This document shows, in pieces, positions 35,055 through 43,049 of a DNA stretch of 64,000 bases. A program made the translations under genes and the position numbers. The notes under the pieces are model-generated. The model saw nothing but the letters and a program-made list of their open reading frames with translations, searched no databases and was not told the origin of the DNA. Position 1 is the first letter of the stretch, and each line of letters begins with the position of its first letter. Source of the stretch: JAODBQ01 sp047602055 (GTDB taxonomy: Bacteria; Actinomycetota; Acidimicrobiia; Acidimicrobiales; Ilumatobacteraceae); NCBI GenBank assembly GCA_047602055.1, contig JASGIG010000001.1:1364001-1428000 (forward strand), in the 5' to 3' direction.

Positions 35055-36440
35055 ATGAGCAACCTGCCGCCCCCGACCAGCGGCGGTGCGCCGTATCAGC
35101 CGGAGCAACCGACCGTCGCGTTCAACCCGCTGCCGCCCATCGGCGCGGAGCAGCCGGCGCCGGCGAAGCAGTCGAGGACGCGGCTGATCGCGATCATCGG
35201 TGCGGCGGTGATCGTCGTCGCTGCGCTCGTCGTCGGCGGGCTGCTCGTGTTCGGGGGCGACGACGGTGACGGCAACATCAACGCCGTCAAGGCCAGCGGG
35301 GCGGTCGAGGACACGACGACCGCGGCGAAGCTCGACCGGACGACGAACCTCGCCGAGCTGAAGGAGTGCCCGTTCCAGGGGATCGACGACCTCGCCGACG
35401 ACGCCCCGGACGGCTTCGACGCCGCCAAGGCGGCCAAGGGTGGCGACCGCGCCGCGATCACCCAGACGGAGGTGCGCGCCGACCCGTTGCTGCTGCAGTG
35501 CGTCACCCTCACCGACGACGGGTCGCTGGTCTACGGCGTCACCGCCGCGGCGGCGCCACCGGAGGACATCCAGGCCTACATCGGCCGCACGATCCAGGCC
35601 GCGACGCCGAAGTTCGAGAAGACGTCGTCGTTCCGCGGCGGCACGCTGCTGCCGTTCTGCACGACGCCGGACAAGGGCAGCGACGACACGCCGCTGTGCG
35701 CCACCGCCTGGTTCGACAAGGAGCTGATGACGGCGATCTTCACGAGTGGCAAGGGTGCGTCGACGGCGGTCACCACCGAGTGGATCAAGGACGATCTCGC
35801 CGACATCGTCAAGGATCTCGAGGGCTCGGATCCCGGCACGGTCAAGGTCGTCTCGACCGTCGGCTTCGACATCGACTCCTCGGCGGCCAGCGCCAACCTC
35901 GGCAAGCTGATCGACGCCGCGAACGTCGCCGACGCCGGTGCTCAGGCCGACCAGTCGGCGTGCGCGGTGGCGAACTTCGACACCCTGCTGGCCAGCGCGC
36001 CGAGCGGTCTCGACGCGTCGACGCTCAGCGGCTCGGTGTTCGACTCGATCAGGCGCCCCGACGACGCCGGTGACCCGGTGTTCGCCGTCTGCGGGGATGC
36101 ATCCGACGACAGCGTCAACCAGATCGGCGTGATCGTCGGGCAGCCGGCGCCGGACGACTTCGAGGCCTACGTCAAGCGGTCCTCGGGCTCCGACGACGTG
36201 ACGTTCGAGGACACGATCGACTTCCGTGGCGGCACGCTGCACCCGTACTGCGTGAACGACAGCGGCACCGTCGCGTTCTGCGAGACGGACTGGCTCACCG
36301 ACGACATCCAGATCGGGCTGTTCGTCGGCTTCAGCGGTGTGAAGGCCGACGATGCCACCACGCTGCTCGACGCCACGATCGACGGCATCGTCGCCACCAC
36401 CGCGGCAGCGGACCCCGCCTCGATCACCCCCGCCGGTTGA
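35055..36440 (+). CDS. Membrane-anchored protein with two tandem four-cysteine domains
   Basis: 461 residues. A short cytoplasmic part rich in Pro and Gln is followed by one transmembrane helix (about 42-64). Domain 1 has Cys in KECPFQG, LQCVTL, PFCTTP and PLCATAW with FRGGTLLPF before the third. Domain 2 has SACAVAN, AVCGDAS, PYCVND and AFCETDW with FRGGTLHPY. Both match the single domain of the upstream gene. No known family is recognised; two disulfides per domain are likely outside the membrane. ATG 35055 is 113 bp after the paralogue. The function is unknown. Confidence 0.78.
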   Translation: MSNLPPPTSGGAPYQPEQPTVAFNPLPPIGAEQPAPAKQSRTRLIAIIGAAVIVVAALVVGGLLVFGGDDGDGNINAVKASGAVEDTTTAAKLDRTTNLAELKECPFQGIDDLADDAPDGFDAAKAAKGGDRAAITQTEVRADPLLLQCVTLTDDGSLVYGVTAAAAPPEDIQAYIGRTIQAATPKFEKTSSFRGGTLLPFCTTPDKGSDDTPLCATAWFDKELMTAIFTSGKGASTAVTTEWIKDDLADIVKDLEGSDPGTVKVVSTVGFDIDSSAASANLGKLIDAANVADAGAQADQSACAVANFDTLLASAPSGLDASTLSGSVFDSIRRPDDAGDPVFAVCGDASDDSVNQIGVIVGQPAPDDFEAYVKRSSGSDDVTFEDTIDFRGGTLHPYCVNDSGTVAFCETDWLTDDIQIGLFVGFSGVKADDATTLLDATIDGIVATTAAADPASITPAG

Positions 36441-36448
36441 CGAAGCGA

Positions 36449-36536
36449 TTCGAGACGCGGTGAGCGTCGAAGCGCTGCGGCGGCGGCGAGCACGGCAGGC
36501 GCAGGGAGCAGCTCGGCTGCGACCGGAGCACGTTCA
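36449..36536 (-). repeat. Repeat family E1 copy at the stop codon of the toroid gene
   Basis: Read on the minus strand from the TGA (36536-36534), the sequence continues ACGTGCTCCGGTCGCAGC, then GAGCTGCTCCCTGCGCC and TGCCGTGCTCGCCGCCGCCG, matching the 8370 unit closely. It lies in the same orientation as the gene whose stop it abuts. The plus strand has the conserved open frame. Confidence 0.85.
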
Positions 36537-37544
36537 GGTACAGAAGACGCCGGCGGCCGGGCTCGCACGGGCGATCGCGTCGGCGGCCAGCACGACCGCG
36601 GCGCCGGTGTAGGCCGACACCTCGTCGGCGGGGAAGTGCTCCTCGGTCGGGTAGACGACCCCGGTCCAGTACGCGCCGTCGGCCCGGCGGTGCGAGCGCG
36701 TCCAGGCCAGCAGATCGGTGGCCGTCGAGCGGTCGCCGATCACCGAGTGGGCGATCGAGCACTCGGCGGTCTCCGAGGCGGTGATCCAGTCCTCGTCGCT
36801 GACGCAGCGGATGCCCTTGCCCTCCATGGCGAACGTCTCCCAGCCTTCGGCGAGGCGGGCCTTGGCCGGCTCGCCGGTCAGCGTCGAGGTGAGGACCGGG
36901 TAGTACCAGTCCATCGCCCAGCGCTCCTTGGGCTCGAACGCCTCGGGCGCGTTGGCCACCCGCTCGGCGAGCACGTCGGCGGTGGCCGACCAGGCCCGGT
37001 GGCGCTCGCCGACCACCGCGGCGAGGTGCACCGCGCAGCGCAGCGCGTGGGCGATGCTCGCCGAGCCGGTCAACAGCGCGTAGTCCCACGGGGCGTCCTC
37101 GGCGTTGCGTGCCCACAGGATCGTCCCGTCGTGGCGGCGCATCGACAGCACCCAGTCGAGCGCGGCGCGCAGCGTCGGCCACATCTCGTCGATCACCGCA
37201 CGATCGGCGGTGCACAGCCAGTGGTGCCACAGCCCGGTGGCGAGGTAGGCGCAGACGTTGGTGTCGAGCTTGGCCTCCTCCACGGAGCCGTCCGGCAGGT
37301 AGTAGTTCCACCAGCTGCCGTCGGGGCGTTGGATGTCGGCGAGCCAACGGTAGGCGTGGGCGGCGGCGGCGTGGAGCCCGGCGACGTCGAGGGCCATCGC
37401 CGTCTCGACGTGGTTCCACGGGTCGCAGTGACCGCCGGGGAACCACGGGATCATCCCGGTCGGCAGCTGCAGCGAGGCGATCCACTCGGCGGTGGCGCGC
37501 ACCTCACCGGCGCCGAGCACACCGGGCAGATCCGGCAACGTCAC
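36534..37544 (-). CDS. Alpha/alpha-toroid protein (annotated as prenyltransferase-like in relatives)
   Basis: 336 residues with repeated helical-hairpin segments of the type W...LQ.PDG.W: ASLQLPTGMIPWFPGG, WLADIQRPDGSWWNYYLPDG and RSHRRADGAYWTGVVYPT. These match squalene-cyclase/prenyltransferase or glycosidase-like (alpha/alpha)6 toroids. DPWNHVETAMAL and YYPVLTSTLTGEPAK are also notable. No catalytic motif allows a definite enzyme class. GTG 37544 overlaps the methyltransferase stop by 4 bp. It forms an operon with the methyltransferase and glycosyltransferase, which suggests a surface glycan or glycolipid pathway (inference). Confidence 0.7.
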   Translation of the reverse strand: MTLPDLPGVLGAGEVRATAEWIASLQLPTGMIPWFPGGHCDPWNHVETAMALDVAGLHAAAAHAYRWLADIQRPDGSWWNYYLPDGSVEEAKLDTNVCAYLATGLWHHWLCTADRAVIDEMWPTLRAALDWVLSMRRHDGTILWARNAEDAPWDYALLTGSASIAHALRCAVHLAAVVGERHRAWSATADVLAERVANAPEAFEPKERWAMDWYYPVLTSTLTGEPAKARLAEGWETFAMEGKGIRCVSDEDWITASETAECSIAHSVIGDRSTATDLLAWTRSHRRADGAYWTGVVYPTEEHFPADEVSAYTGAAVVLAADAIARASPAAGVFCT

Positions 37545-38359
37545 CCGCCACCCCGCAGACCAGCGTCGTCCGTGCGGGCGTGAGCGTCCAGGCGCGTGGC
37601 GGCGTCGTCCGTGCGGGCGTGAGCGTCCGAGCCGGCCACGTCGACGACCTTCCTCGCGTAGATCACGTAGCTCTTGCCGAGGAGGGGTGACAGCGCCCGC
37701 TCCACGAGGCGCATCGAGCGCGGCTGCTCGACGATCTCCCACTCCAGCATCCGCTGGTAGGCGTTGACCGCCTTGGAGTCCGTGCGCCGCGGACCGACAG
37801 CGCACCGCAGCCACCAGTACGGCGAGTGCAGCGCGTGGGCGTGGTGGTCGCCGGTGACGTCGAGGCCGGCGCTGCGCAGCTTGGCCTTCAGCTCGGTCGA
37901 GCTGTAGATCCGCACGTGGCCGCCGACCGACTTCGGGGCGTGGTACTCGTCGCTCAGCCGCCAGTTGACCTTCTCCGGCCACTCGGAGGGCACGGTCGCG
38001 GCGAACGTGCCGCCGGGCTTGAGCACCCGCTGCAGCTCGCCGATCGCGCGGACGTCGTCCTGGATGTGCTCGAGCACCTCGCTGGTGATCACCCGGTCGA
38101 ACGTCGCGTCCGGGAACGGCAGCCGCGTCGCGTCGCCGCGCAGCACGCCGACGTAGCGCGCCGCGTCGATCTCGCCGGCCTCGATCATCCCGCCGAACGT
38201 CGCCCGAGTGCCGATCACCTCGTCGTCGGCGTAGTCGAGTGCGACGACGTCCGCGCCGGCGTGGGCCAGCGCGAACGTGTGACGACCGAAGCCGGCGCCG
38301 GCGTCGAGCACGAGGTCGCCCGGCCGGACACCGAGTCGTTCGAAGCGGACGGTGAGCAT
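37541..38359 (-). CDS. Class I SAM-dependent methyltransferase (Methyltransf_11 type)
   Basis: 272 residues. Motif I is VLDAGAGFGRHTFALAHAGADVVALDYAD, followed by LRGDATRLPFPDATFDRVITSEVLEHI and LKPGGTFAATVPSE, a standard small-molecule methyltransferase core. The C-terminal tail contains a tandem in-frame duplication: a 39-bp unit (starting at 37563 and 37602) that encodes DAHARTDD twice. The tail is probably disordered. ATG 38359. Middle gene of the glycosyltransferase operon; the substrate may be a glycan precursor or lipid. Confidence 0.85.
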   Translation of the reverse strand: MLTVRFERLGVRPGDLVLDAGAGFGRHTFALAHAGADVVALDYADDEVIGTRATFGGMIEAGEIDAARYVGVLRGDATRLPFPDATFDRVITSEVLEHIQDDVRAIGELQRVLKPGGTFAATVPSEWPEKVNWRLSDEYHAPKSVGGHVRIYSSTELKAKLRSAGLDVTGDHHAHALHSPYWWLRCAVGPRRTDSKAVNAYQRMLEWEIVEQPRSMRLVERALSPLLGKSYVIYARKVVDVAGSDAHARTDDAATRLDAHARTDDAGLRGGG

Positions 38360-38380
38360 CAGCGCGGCGCAGCCAGCCGG

Positions 38381-38600
38381 CCGAGTTGCCGGGGGCTGTG
38401 CCCCCGTGGCGCCTGTGGCGCCTGCCCCGTCACGTCCGGCTCCCTGGCGGTCGCGCGGTCGTGACGTCCGGCCGAGCTGCGCTCAGCCGGCTGAGCTGCC
38501 GGGGGCTGTGCCCCCGTGGCGCCTGTGGCGCCTGCCCCGTCACGTCCGGCTCCCTGGCGGTCGCGCGGTCGTGACGTCCGGCCGAGCTGCGCTCAGCCGG
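38381..38600 (+). repeat. Tandem repeat, 110-bp unit, related to family E3
   Basis: Two nearly identical 110-bp units; GGGGGCTGTG recurs at 38391 and 38501. Each contains CCCCCGTGGCGCCTGTGGCG, CCGTCACGTCCGGCTCCCTG and GGCGGTCGCG, the last two matching E3. It fills the gap between the glycosyltransferase and methyltransferase genes. The unit is not a multiple of three. The distal unit overlaps the 3' end of the glycosyltransferase gene, which it enters in antisense orientation. Confidence 0.9.
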
Positions 38601-39931
38601 CCGTTGCGCGCCAGCTTGTCGAGGTTGGACGGCATCGCCAGCACCTCGCGGTACTGGTCGACGGTCAGCTGCGCGCAGTGCCGCCAGCTCCACCGCTCGA
38701 CCACCCGCTGGCGACCGGCTTCGCCGACGCGCTCGCGCAGCGCGGCGTCGTCGAGCCCGCGGCGCAGTGCGGTGAGCAACGACTCGACGTCGCCGGCCTT
38801 GGCCTGCAGCACGGTCTCGCCGTCGCGGCCGGTGACCTCGGGCAACGCCCCGCCGTCCGTCGCCACCAGACAGGTGCCGGTGCTCATCGCCTCGATCGCC
38901 GGGAGGCTGAAGCCCTCGTACAGGCTGGGCACGACGGCCAGCTCGGCCTCGGCGTACAGCTCGACGATGCGCTCGTCGCTGACCCCGCTGACGAAGTCGA
39001 TGTGCGGGCGCAGGCCGAGCTTGTCGATCAGGTCGGCGCTGGCACCCTCGCGTGGCCGGCCGATGATCGTCAGGCGGACGTCGTCGCGCTCGGTGCGCAG
39101 CTTGGCCATCGCCTCCAGCAGGTAGGCCAGGCCCTTGAGGGCGACGTCGGCCGACGCGGTGGTGATCAGCCGCCCCGGCTGGCGGGCGACGTCCGGGCGC
39201 GGCTGGAACAGCTCCGGGTCGACGCCGACGGGCACGAGTCGCATCCGGTCGCGGCTGACGCCCATGTCGGCGTGGATGTCGTTGATGCTGTTCTCGCTGA
39301 CGACGACGATGCGCGGCATCTGCCGGGCGACCTTCCCCTGCATCTCGACGAACGAGTACCACTTGGCGATGCTGCGTCGCTTGCGCCACGTCTTCGTGTG
39401 GGCCAGTTCCAGGGCGCGGTCGCGGGTGATCGGGTGGTGCAGCGTGACGATCGTCGGGATCATCTTCTCGACGTCGAGGATCGACGTGCCGAGGCACTGG
39501 TTGTCGTGGACGAGGTCGAAGTCGCGGACACGCTTCTTCAACTGGTCGCGGGCGCGCATGCTGAACGCCAGCGGCTCGGCGAAGCGACCGTGGGCGTGCT
39601 GCAGCGTCTCCATCACGTCGGCCTTCGACCTCAGCTCCCAGTACGCAGGGAAGCGGCCGGGGTAGTGGTCGTTCCACAGGTCGAGGCTCGGCAGCCGGTG
39701 TAGCTCGACGCGCTCGTCGAGCACCGGGTACGGCTGGCCGCCGTAGACCTCGACGGTGTGCCCGAGGTCGACGAGCGCCTTGGTCAGGTGGCGGGTGTAG
39801 ACGCCCTGCCCGCCGACGTGCGGCTTGCCGCGGTACGTGAGGTAGGCGATGCGCAGCGGCGCGTCGTCGGGCAGCGACGACGTCGTCGCGTCGGGCAGCG
39901 ACGACGTCGTCGCGTCGGGCAGCTGCGGCAT
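38540..39931 (-). CDS. Family 4 glycosyltransferase (GT-B)
   Basis: 463 residues. The N-terminal Rossmann fold begins LRIAYLTYRGKPHVGGQGVY. The C-terminal nucleotide-sugar site has VVPSLYEGFSLPAIEAMSTG (the E-x7-E region) and a preceding KGLAYLLEAMAKL. Two repeat-derived additions are visible: an N-terminal in-frame 24-bp tandem repeat encoding LPDATTSS twice (residues about 4-19), and the last 18 residues (LSAARPDVTTARPPGSRT) encoded by the E3-type tandem repeat. The natural protein probably ended near LDKLARNG. It transfers a sugar to an unknown acceptor. Confidence 0.87.
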   Translation of the reverse strand: MPQLPDATTSSLPDATTSSLPDDAPLRIAYLTYRGKPHVGGQGVYTRHLTKALVDLGHTVEVYGGQPYPVLDERVELHRLPSLDLWNDHYPGRFPAYWELRSKADVMETLQHAHGRFAEPLAFSMRARDQLKKRVRDFDLVHDNQCLGTSILDVEKMIPTIVTLHHPITRDRALELAHTKTWRKRRSIAKWYSFVEMQGKVARQMPRIVVVSENSINDIHADMGVSRDRMRLVPVGVDPELFQPRPDVARQPGRLITTASADVALKGLAYLLEAMAKLRTERDDVRLTIIGRPREGASADLIDKLGLRPHIDFVSGVSDERIVELYAEAELAVVPSLYEGFSLPAIEAMSTGTCLVATDGGALPEVTGRDGETVLQAKAGDVESLLTALRRGLDDAALRERVGEAGRQRVVERWSWRHCAQLTVDQYREVLAMPSNLDKLARNGRLSAARPDVTTARPPGSRT

Positions 39932-39967
39932 AGGCCCGCCAGGCTACCGCTGGGTAACACTTGGGCG

Positions 39968-40405
39968 ATGCGTGCCGTCGTCCAGCGGGTCAGCGAAGCA
40001 AGCGTCACCGTCGGTGGCGAGGTCGTCGGCGCGATCGGCGTCGGGCTGTGCGTGCTGGTCGGCGTCACCCACGACGACGATGCGGCGAAGGCGGCCAAGC
40101 TCGCCGAGCGCCTGTGGCACCTGCGGATCATGGACGACGCGGCCTCGGTGATGAACCGCAGCGTCGCCGACACGGCCCGCGAGGTGCTCGTCGTCAGCCA
40201 GTTCACCCTCTACGGCGACACGAGCGCCGGCCGCCGCCCGAGCTGGATCAAGGCCGCCAGCCCCGAGCACGCCGAGCCGTTGATCGACGCCGTCGTCGAC
40301 CGCCTCCGCCAGCTCGGGGCGACCGTCGCCACCGGCCGCTTCCGCACCGAGATGCACGTCGCGCTGATCAACGACGGCCCCGTCACGGTGATCCTCGACG
40401 TCTGA
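39968..40405 (+). CDS. dtd: D-aminoacyl-tRNA deacylase
   Basis: 145 residues, the normal length for DTD. It begins MRAVVQRVSEASVTV and holds both active-site motifs: VVSQFTLYGDT (SQxT) and LINDGPVTVILDV (GPxT, cross-subunit). It removes D-amino acids or glycine mischarged on tRNA in the cytosol. It is divergent from the glycosyltransferase gene with 36 bp between start codons, so the two promoters overlap. Confidence 0.95.
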   Translation: MRAVVQRVSEASVTVGGEVVGAIGVGLCVLVGVTHDDDAAKAAKLAERLWHLRIMDDAASVMNRSVADTAREVLVVSQFTLYGDTSAGRRPSWIKAASPEHAEPLIDAVVDRLRQLGATVATGRFRTEMHVALINDGPVTVILDV

Positions 40406-40469
40406 ACGAGTGGATCGATCGGAGGTGGTCGTCGTGGAGCAGATGCTGAGCTGCAACCTTCCTGCAGGA

Positions 40470-40596
40470 ACCAAGGCAGCGCTGCACCCGACGATGGGCT
40501 GATCGCCGCGATCGCCGAGCCCGCGCTGATGACTGTCGTGACCCGCGACACGGATCACTTCGAGCCGCCCGGCCTCCCCTGCATCAACCCGTGGGG
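40470..40596 (+). pseudogene. C-terminal remnant of a VapC/PIN-domain toxin gene
   Basis: One plus-strand frame reads GSAAPDDGLIAAIAEPALM, then TVVTRDTDHFEPPGLPCINPW. This matches the C-terminus of PIN-domain toxins (DGLIAATA...GLTVVTRNxxHF...G..xxNPW), with the Asp residues of the last helix-strand-helix. No N-terminal half or antitoxin gene is visible in the 70 bp back to dtd. A single remnant of a toxin-antitoxin system is therefore inferred. It overlaps the 3' end of the convergent lnt gene. Confidence 0.65.
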
Positions 40597-42069
40597 GCCG
40601 GGCTCGGCGCACGTCGCCGTCGGTCGAACACGACGGTGGTGGCGAGCGCCACCGTGGCGAGGACGACGAACGGGATGTTGCCGAGGCGGGAGTACCAGGT
40701 GCGGCCCGTCGCCGTCGTGACGGTGCGGCTGATCACGGCCTGCTCGCTGATCGAGGTCCGGTCGTGGACCTCGCCGGCGGGGGAGACGAACGCGCTGAAC
40801 CCGGTCGGCGCGGCCTGCGCCACCCAGCGGCCCTGCTCGACGGCGCGCAGGCGTGACGAGGCGATCTGCTGGGACTGCAGGACGGTCCACGTGTAGCTGC
40901 TGCCGTTGGTCGGGTTGAGGATCACCGTCCCGCCGTGGACGATGCCCTCGTTGGCCCGGCCGCCGAAGAACACCTCCCACGAGATCACCACGCCGACCTT
41001 CAGACCGCTCGGCAGGGTGAGCACCGCCGGCCCGGTACCGGCGACCGCGTCACGCGGGACGAGGTTCGTCGGCGCGCCGAGCGCGGCGAGCAGGCCGCGC
41101 AACGGCATGTACTCGCCGAACGGGACGCGGCGGACCTTGTCGTAGCGCGACGTGATCGTGCCGTCGGGAGCGACGATCACCTGGGCGTTGAGGAAGTGGT
41201 CCGGGCCGGCGTCCTCGGTGACGCCGACGGCGAACGGGGCGCCGACGCCGCGCCGCCTGCTCGGCGATCAGCCGGTGCTGCTCGCTGCCGGCGAAGACGT
41301 CGACGTCGACGACGTTCTCCGGCCACACGACGAGGTCGGCCGAGCCTGGCGCGATCGTGCGCGTCGCGTCGAGGTGGCGGGCGAACACCTCGGCGGCGTC
41401 ACCGGCCTCGACCGCATGGGTGCCTTGCGGTCCGCCGCCTTGGACGATCGTCACCCGCAGCTCGGTGTTGGTGCCGCCGGTGCCGTCGGGCGCGACCCAG
41501 GCGATCGGCGCCAGGACGAGCGCGGCGACGACGCCGATCAGCACGGGCCTGCGGACGTCGCGATCGCGCTCGATCGCCGCGCCGAGGGCGAAGCCGAGCT
41601 GGAACGTCACCCACGTCAGCAGGATCACGCCGCCGACGCGAGCGATCGGCAGCAGCGGCCCGGCGGCCTGGCTGATGCCCAGGCTGGCCAGCGGCACGCC
41701 ACCGAACGGGAACACGAAGCGCACCGCCTCGGCAAGGGTGTGCGCGGCGGGCCGGCCGAGGACGCGCCAGCGACCGGTCGGCGCGGCGAGCGCGGCGAGC
41801 GCGTGGTAGCCGGCGAACATCGCCGATGCGGCGAGGTAGCCGGGGATCGTCAGGAACCACATCCAGCACATGCCGACGAGCAGCCAGCCGGCGGCGAACA
41901 GCCACGCCAGCCCGGCGCGTTGGCGGCGCGTCGGGTTCCTGCCGAGGGCGAGCTCGAACGCGGCGACGCCGGCGAACGCCAGCGGCCACCAGCCCCACGG
42001 CGGCAGGGAGGCGGCGACGAGCAGCCCGCCGCCGAGTGCCATGGCGCGTCGCGCCCACATCGGCGTCAT
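40584..42069 (-). pseudogene. lnt: Apolipoprotein N-acyltransferase family gene, interrupted by a 1-nt frameshift
   Basis: The first frame (from ATG 42069) gives six to seven membrane helices and the start of the nitrilase domain, with VWPENVVDVDVF (catalytic Glu) and EQHRLIAEQAAR. The second frame resumes at GAPFAVGVTEDAGPDHFLNA and YDKVRRVPFGEYMPL (catalytic Lys) through to the stop. Four bases at 41244-41247 stand where three are expected, so one base is extra. The repaired protein has 494 residues. Lnt N-acylates lipoproteins. The catalytic-Cys position (usually ICYE) reads VISWEVFFGG, with Ser, so even the repaired enzyme is atypical. Sequencing error or decay are both possible. Confidence 0.8.
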
Positions 42070-42099
42070 CAGGCGGGGGCGCGAAGGAGCCGGGCCGGC

Positions 42100-42191
42100 A
42101 GGCGAGGCGACCGATCGTCACGGTTCGGTGTTCGGCTGGCAGAGCCAGACGAGATGAACATCGCTCGGCTCACGGGTCGACCTCTCCGCTG
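42100..42191. repeat. Repeat family E4 copy downstream of the sortase gene
   Basis: The plus strand holds CGGTTCGGTGTTCGGCTGGC, then AGCCAGACGAGATGAACATC and GGCTCACGGGTCGACCTCTC. GCTGGC..GCCAG forms a short hairpin. It closely matches 49153-49222 and partly the intragenic fragment at 9801-9845. It lies between the lnt start and the sortase stop. Confidence 0.85.
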
Positions 42192-42196
42192 GAGTC

Positions 42197-43045
42197 CTAC
42201 GCCGCCAGCACGAGGTGGATCACCAGGCGGTGGCTGGTGGATCCCGGCGGGGTGCAGGCGAACAGGGTGGCCGTGTGCTCGGGGGTCTGGTCGATGATCC
42301 GGATGGCGTCCGGTGTGACGACCTCGGTGGACGTCACCGTGTAGACGAACCGACCGGCGTCGGTGGTGAAGACGACCTCGTCGCCGGCGACGAGCTTGTC
42401 GATGTTGCGGAACGGCTTGTCGTGGCTGGTGCGGTGCCCGCCGACGACGACGTTGCCGACCTCGCCGGGCATCGCCGTGCCGGGCCAGTGGCCCGGACCG
42501 CGGTCGAGCGTCGTCAGGGTGACGCCCTCGTAGAAGGTCTTGCTGACGCCGATCTTGGGGATCTCGATCGACCCGAGCGGGACGACCGGCTCGCTGGCGT
42601 GAGGGTCGGCCGGGACGGCCTCGGGAACGGGCAGCCCGGCGGTCGGGTCGTCGGCGACGGTGGTCGGCTCATCGGTGGCCAGGACGGCGGTGGTGCTGGT
42701 GGTCGTCGTCGCCAGTGGGATGGGCGGCGACGTCGAGATCGTCGCCTCGGGGACCGTCTCGGCGGGGATCGTCGACGGTGTCGTCGCGACCGGGGTGACG
42801 GTGCGCAGCGCCGAGGAGCCCTTGGTGGCGGTCGAGCCGCAGCCGGCGAGCGCGAGCAGGAGCGCGACGGCCACGCCGACCCGGAAGCCGACGGCGTCAC
42901 GACGTCCCGGCCGCCGCTGGATCTGGACCGTTGCGTTCCGGCGGTGGCCGGAAGCGCCGATCACACCTGCCGCGATCATCCCGTCCGACGCGTCCGCTTC
43001 GATCGTCTCGACCGCCGAAGGGCGTCGTTGGGCCCGCTCGCTCAC
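42197..43045 (-). CDS. Sortase (class E-like) with lipobox-type N-terminus
   Basis: 282 residues. A long polar N-terminus (1-50) leads into one hydrophobic segment, VGFRVGVAVALLLALAGC, with a lipobox-like LAGC at its end; a Thr/Pro-rich linker follows. The sortase core has VVVGGHRTSHDKPF (catalytic His), TLFACTPPGSTSHRLVIHL (catalytic Cys and Arg). It anchors or cross-links LPxTG-type proteins at the cell surface. Whether it is anchored as a membrane helix or a lipoprotein is open. GTG 43045 lies 4 bp after the hemY stop, so it is probably in the haem operon. Confidence 0.87.
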   Translation of the reverse strand: MSERAQRRPSAVETIEADASDGMIAAGVIGASGHRRNATVQIQRRPGRRDAVGFRVGVAVALLLALAGCGSTATKGSSALRTVTPVATTPSTIPAETVPEATISTSPPIPLATTTTSTTAVLATDEPTTVADDPTAGLPVPEAVPADPHASEPVVPLGSIEIPKIGVSKTFYEGVTLTTLDRGPGHWPGTAMPGEVGNVVVGGHRTSHDKPFRNIDKLVAGDEVVFTTDAGRFVYTVTSTEVVTPDAIRIIDQTPEHTATLFACTPPGSTSHRLVIHLVLAA

Positions 43046-43049
43046 GGCG

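Noticed and set aside
38381..38600. CRISPR-like array
   Set aside because: Only two 110-bp adjacent units without distinct spacers. No cas genes occur in the window.
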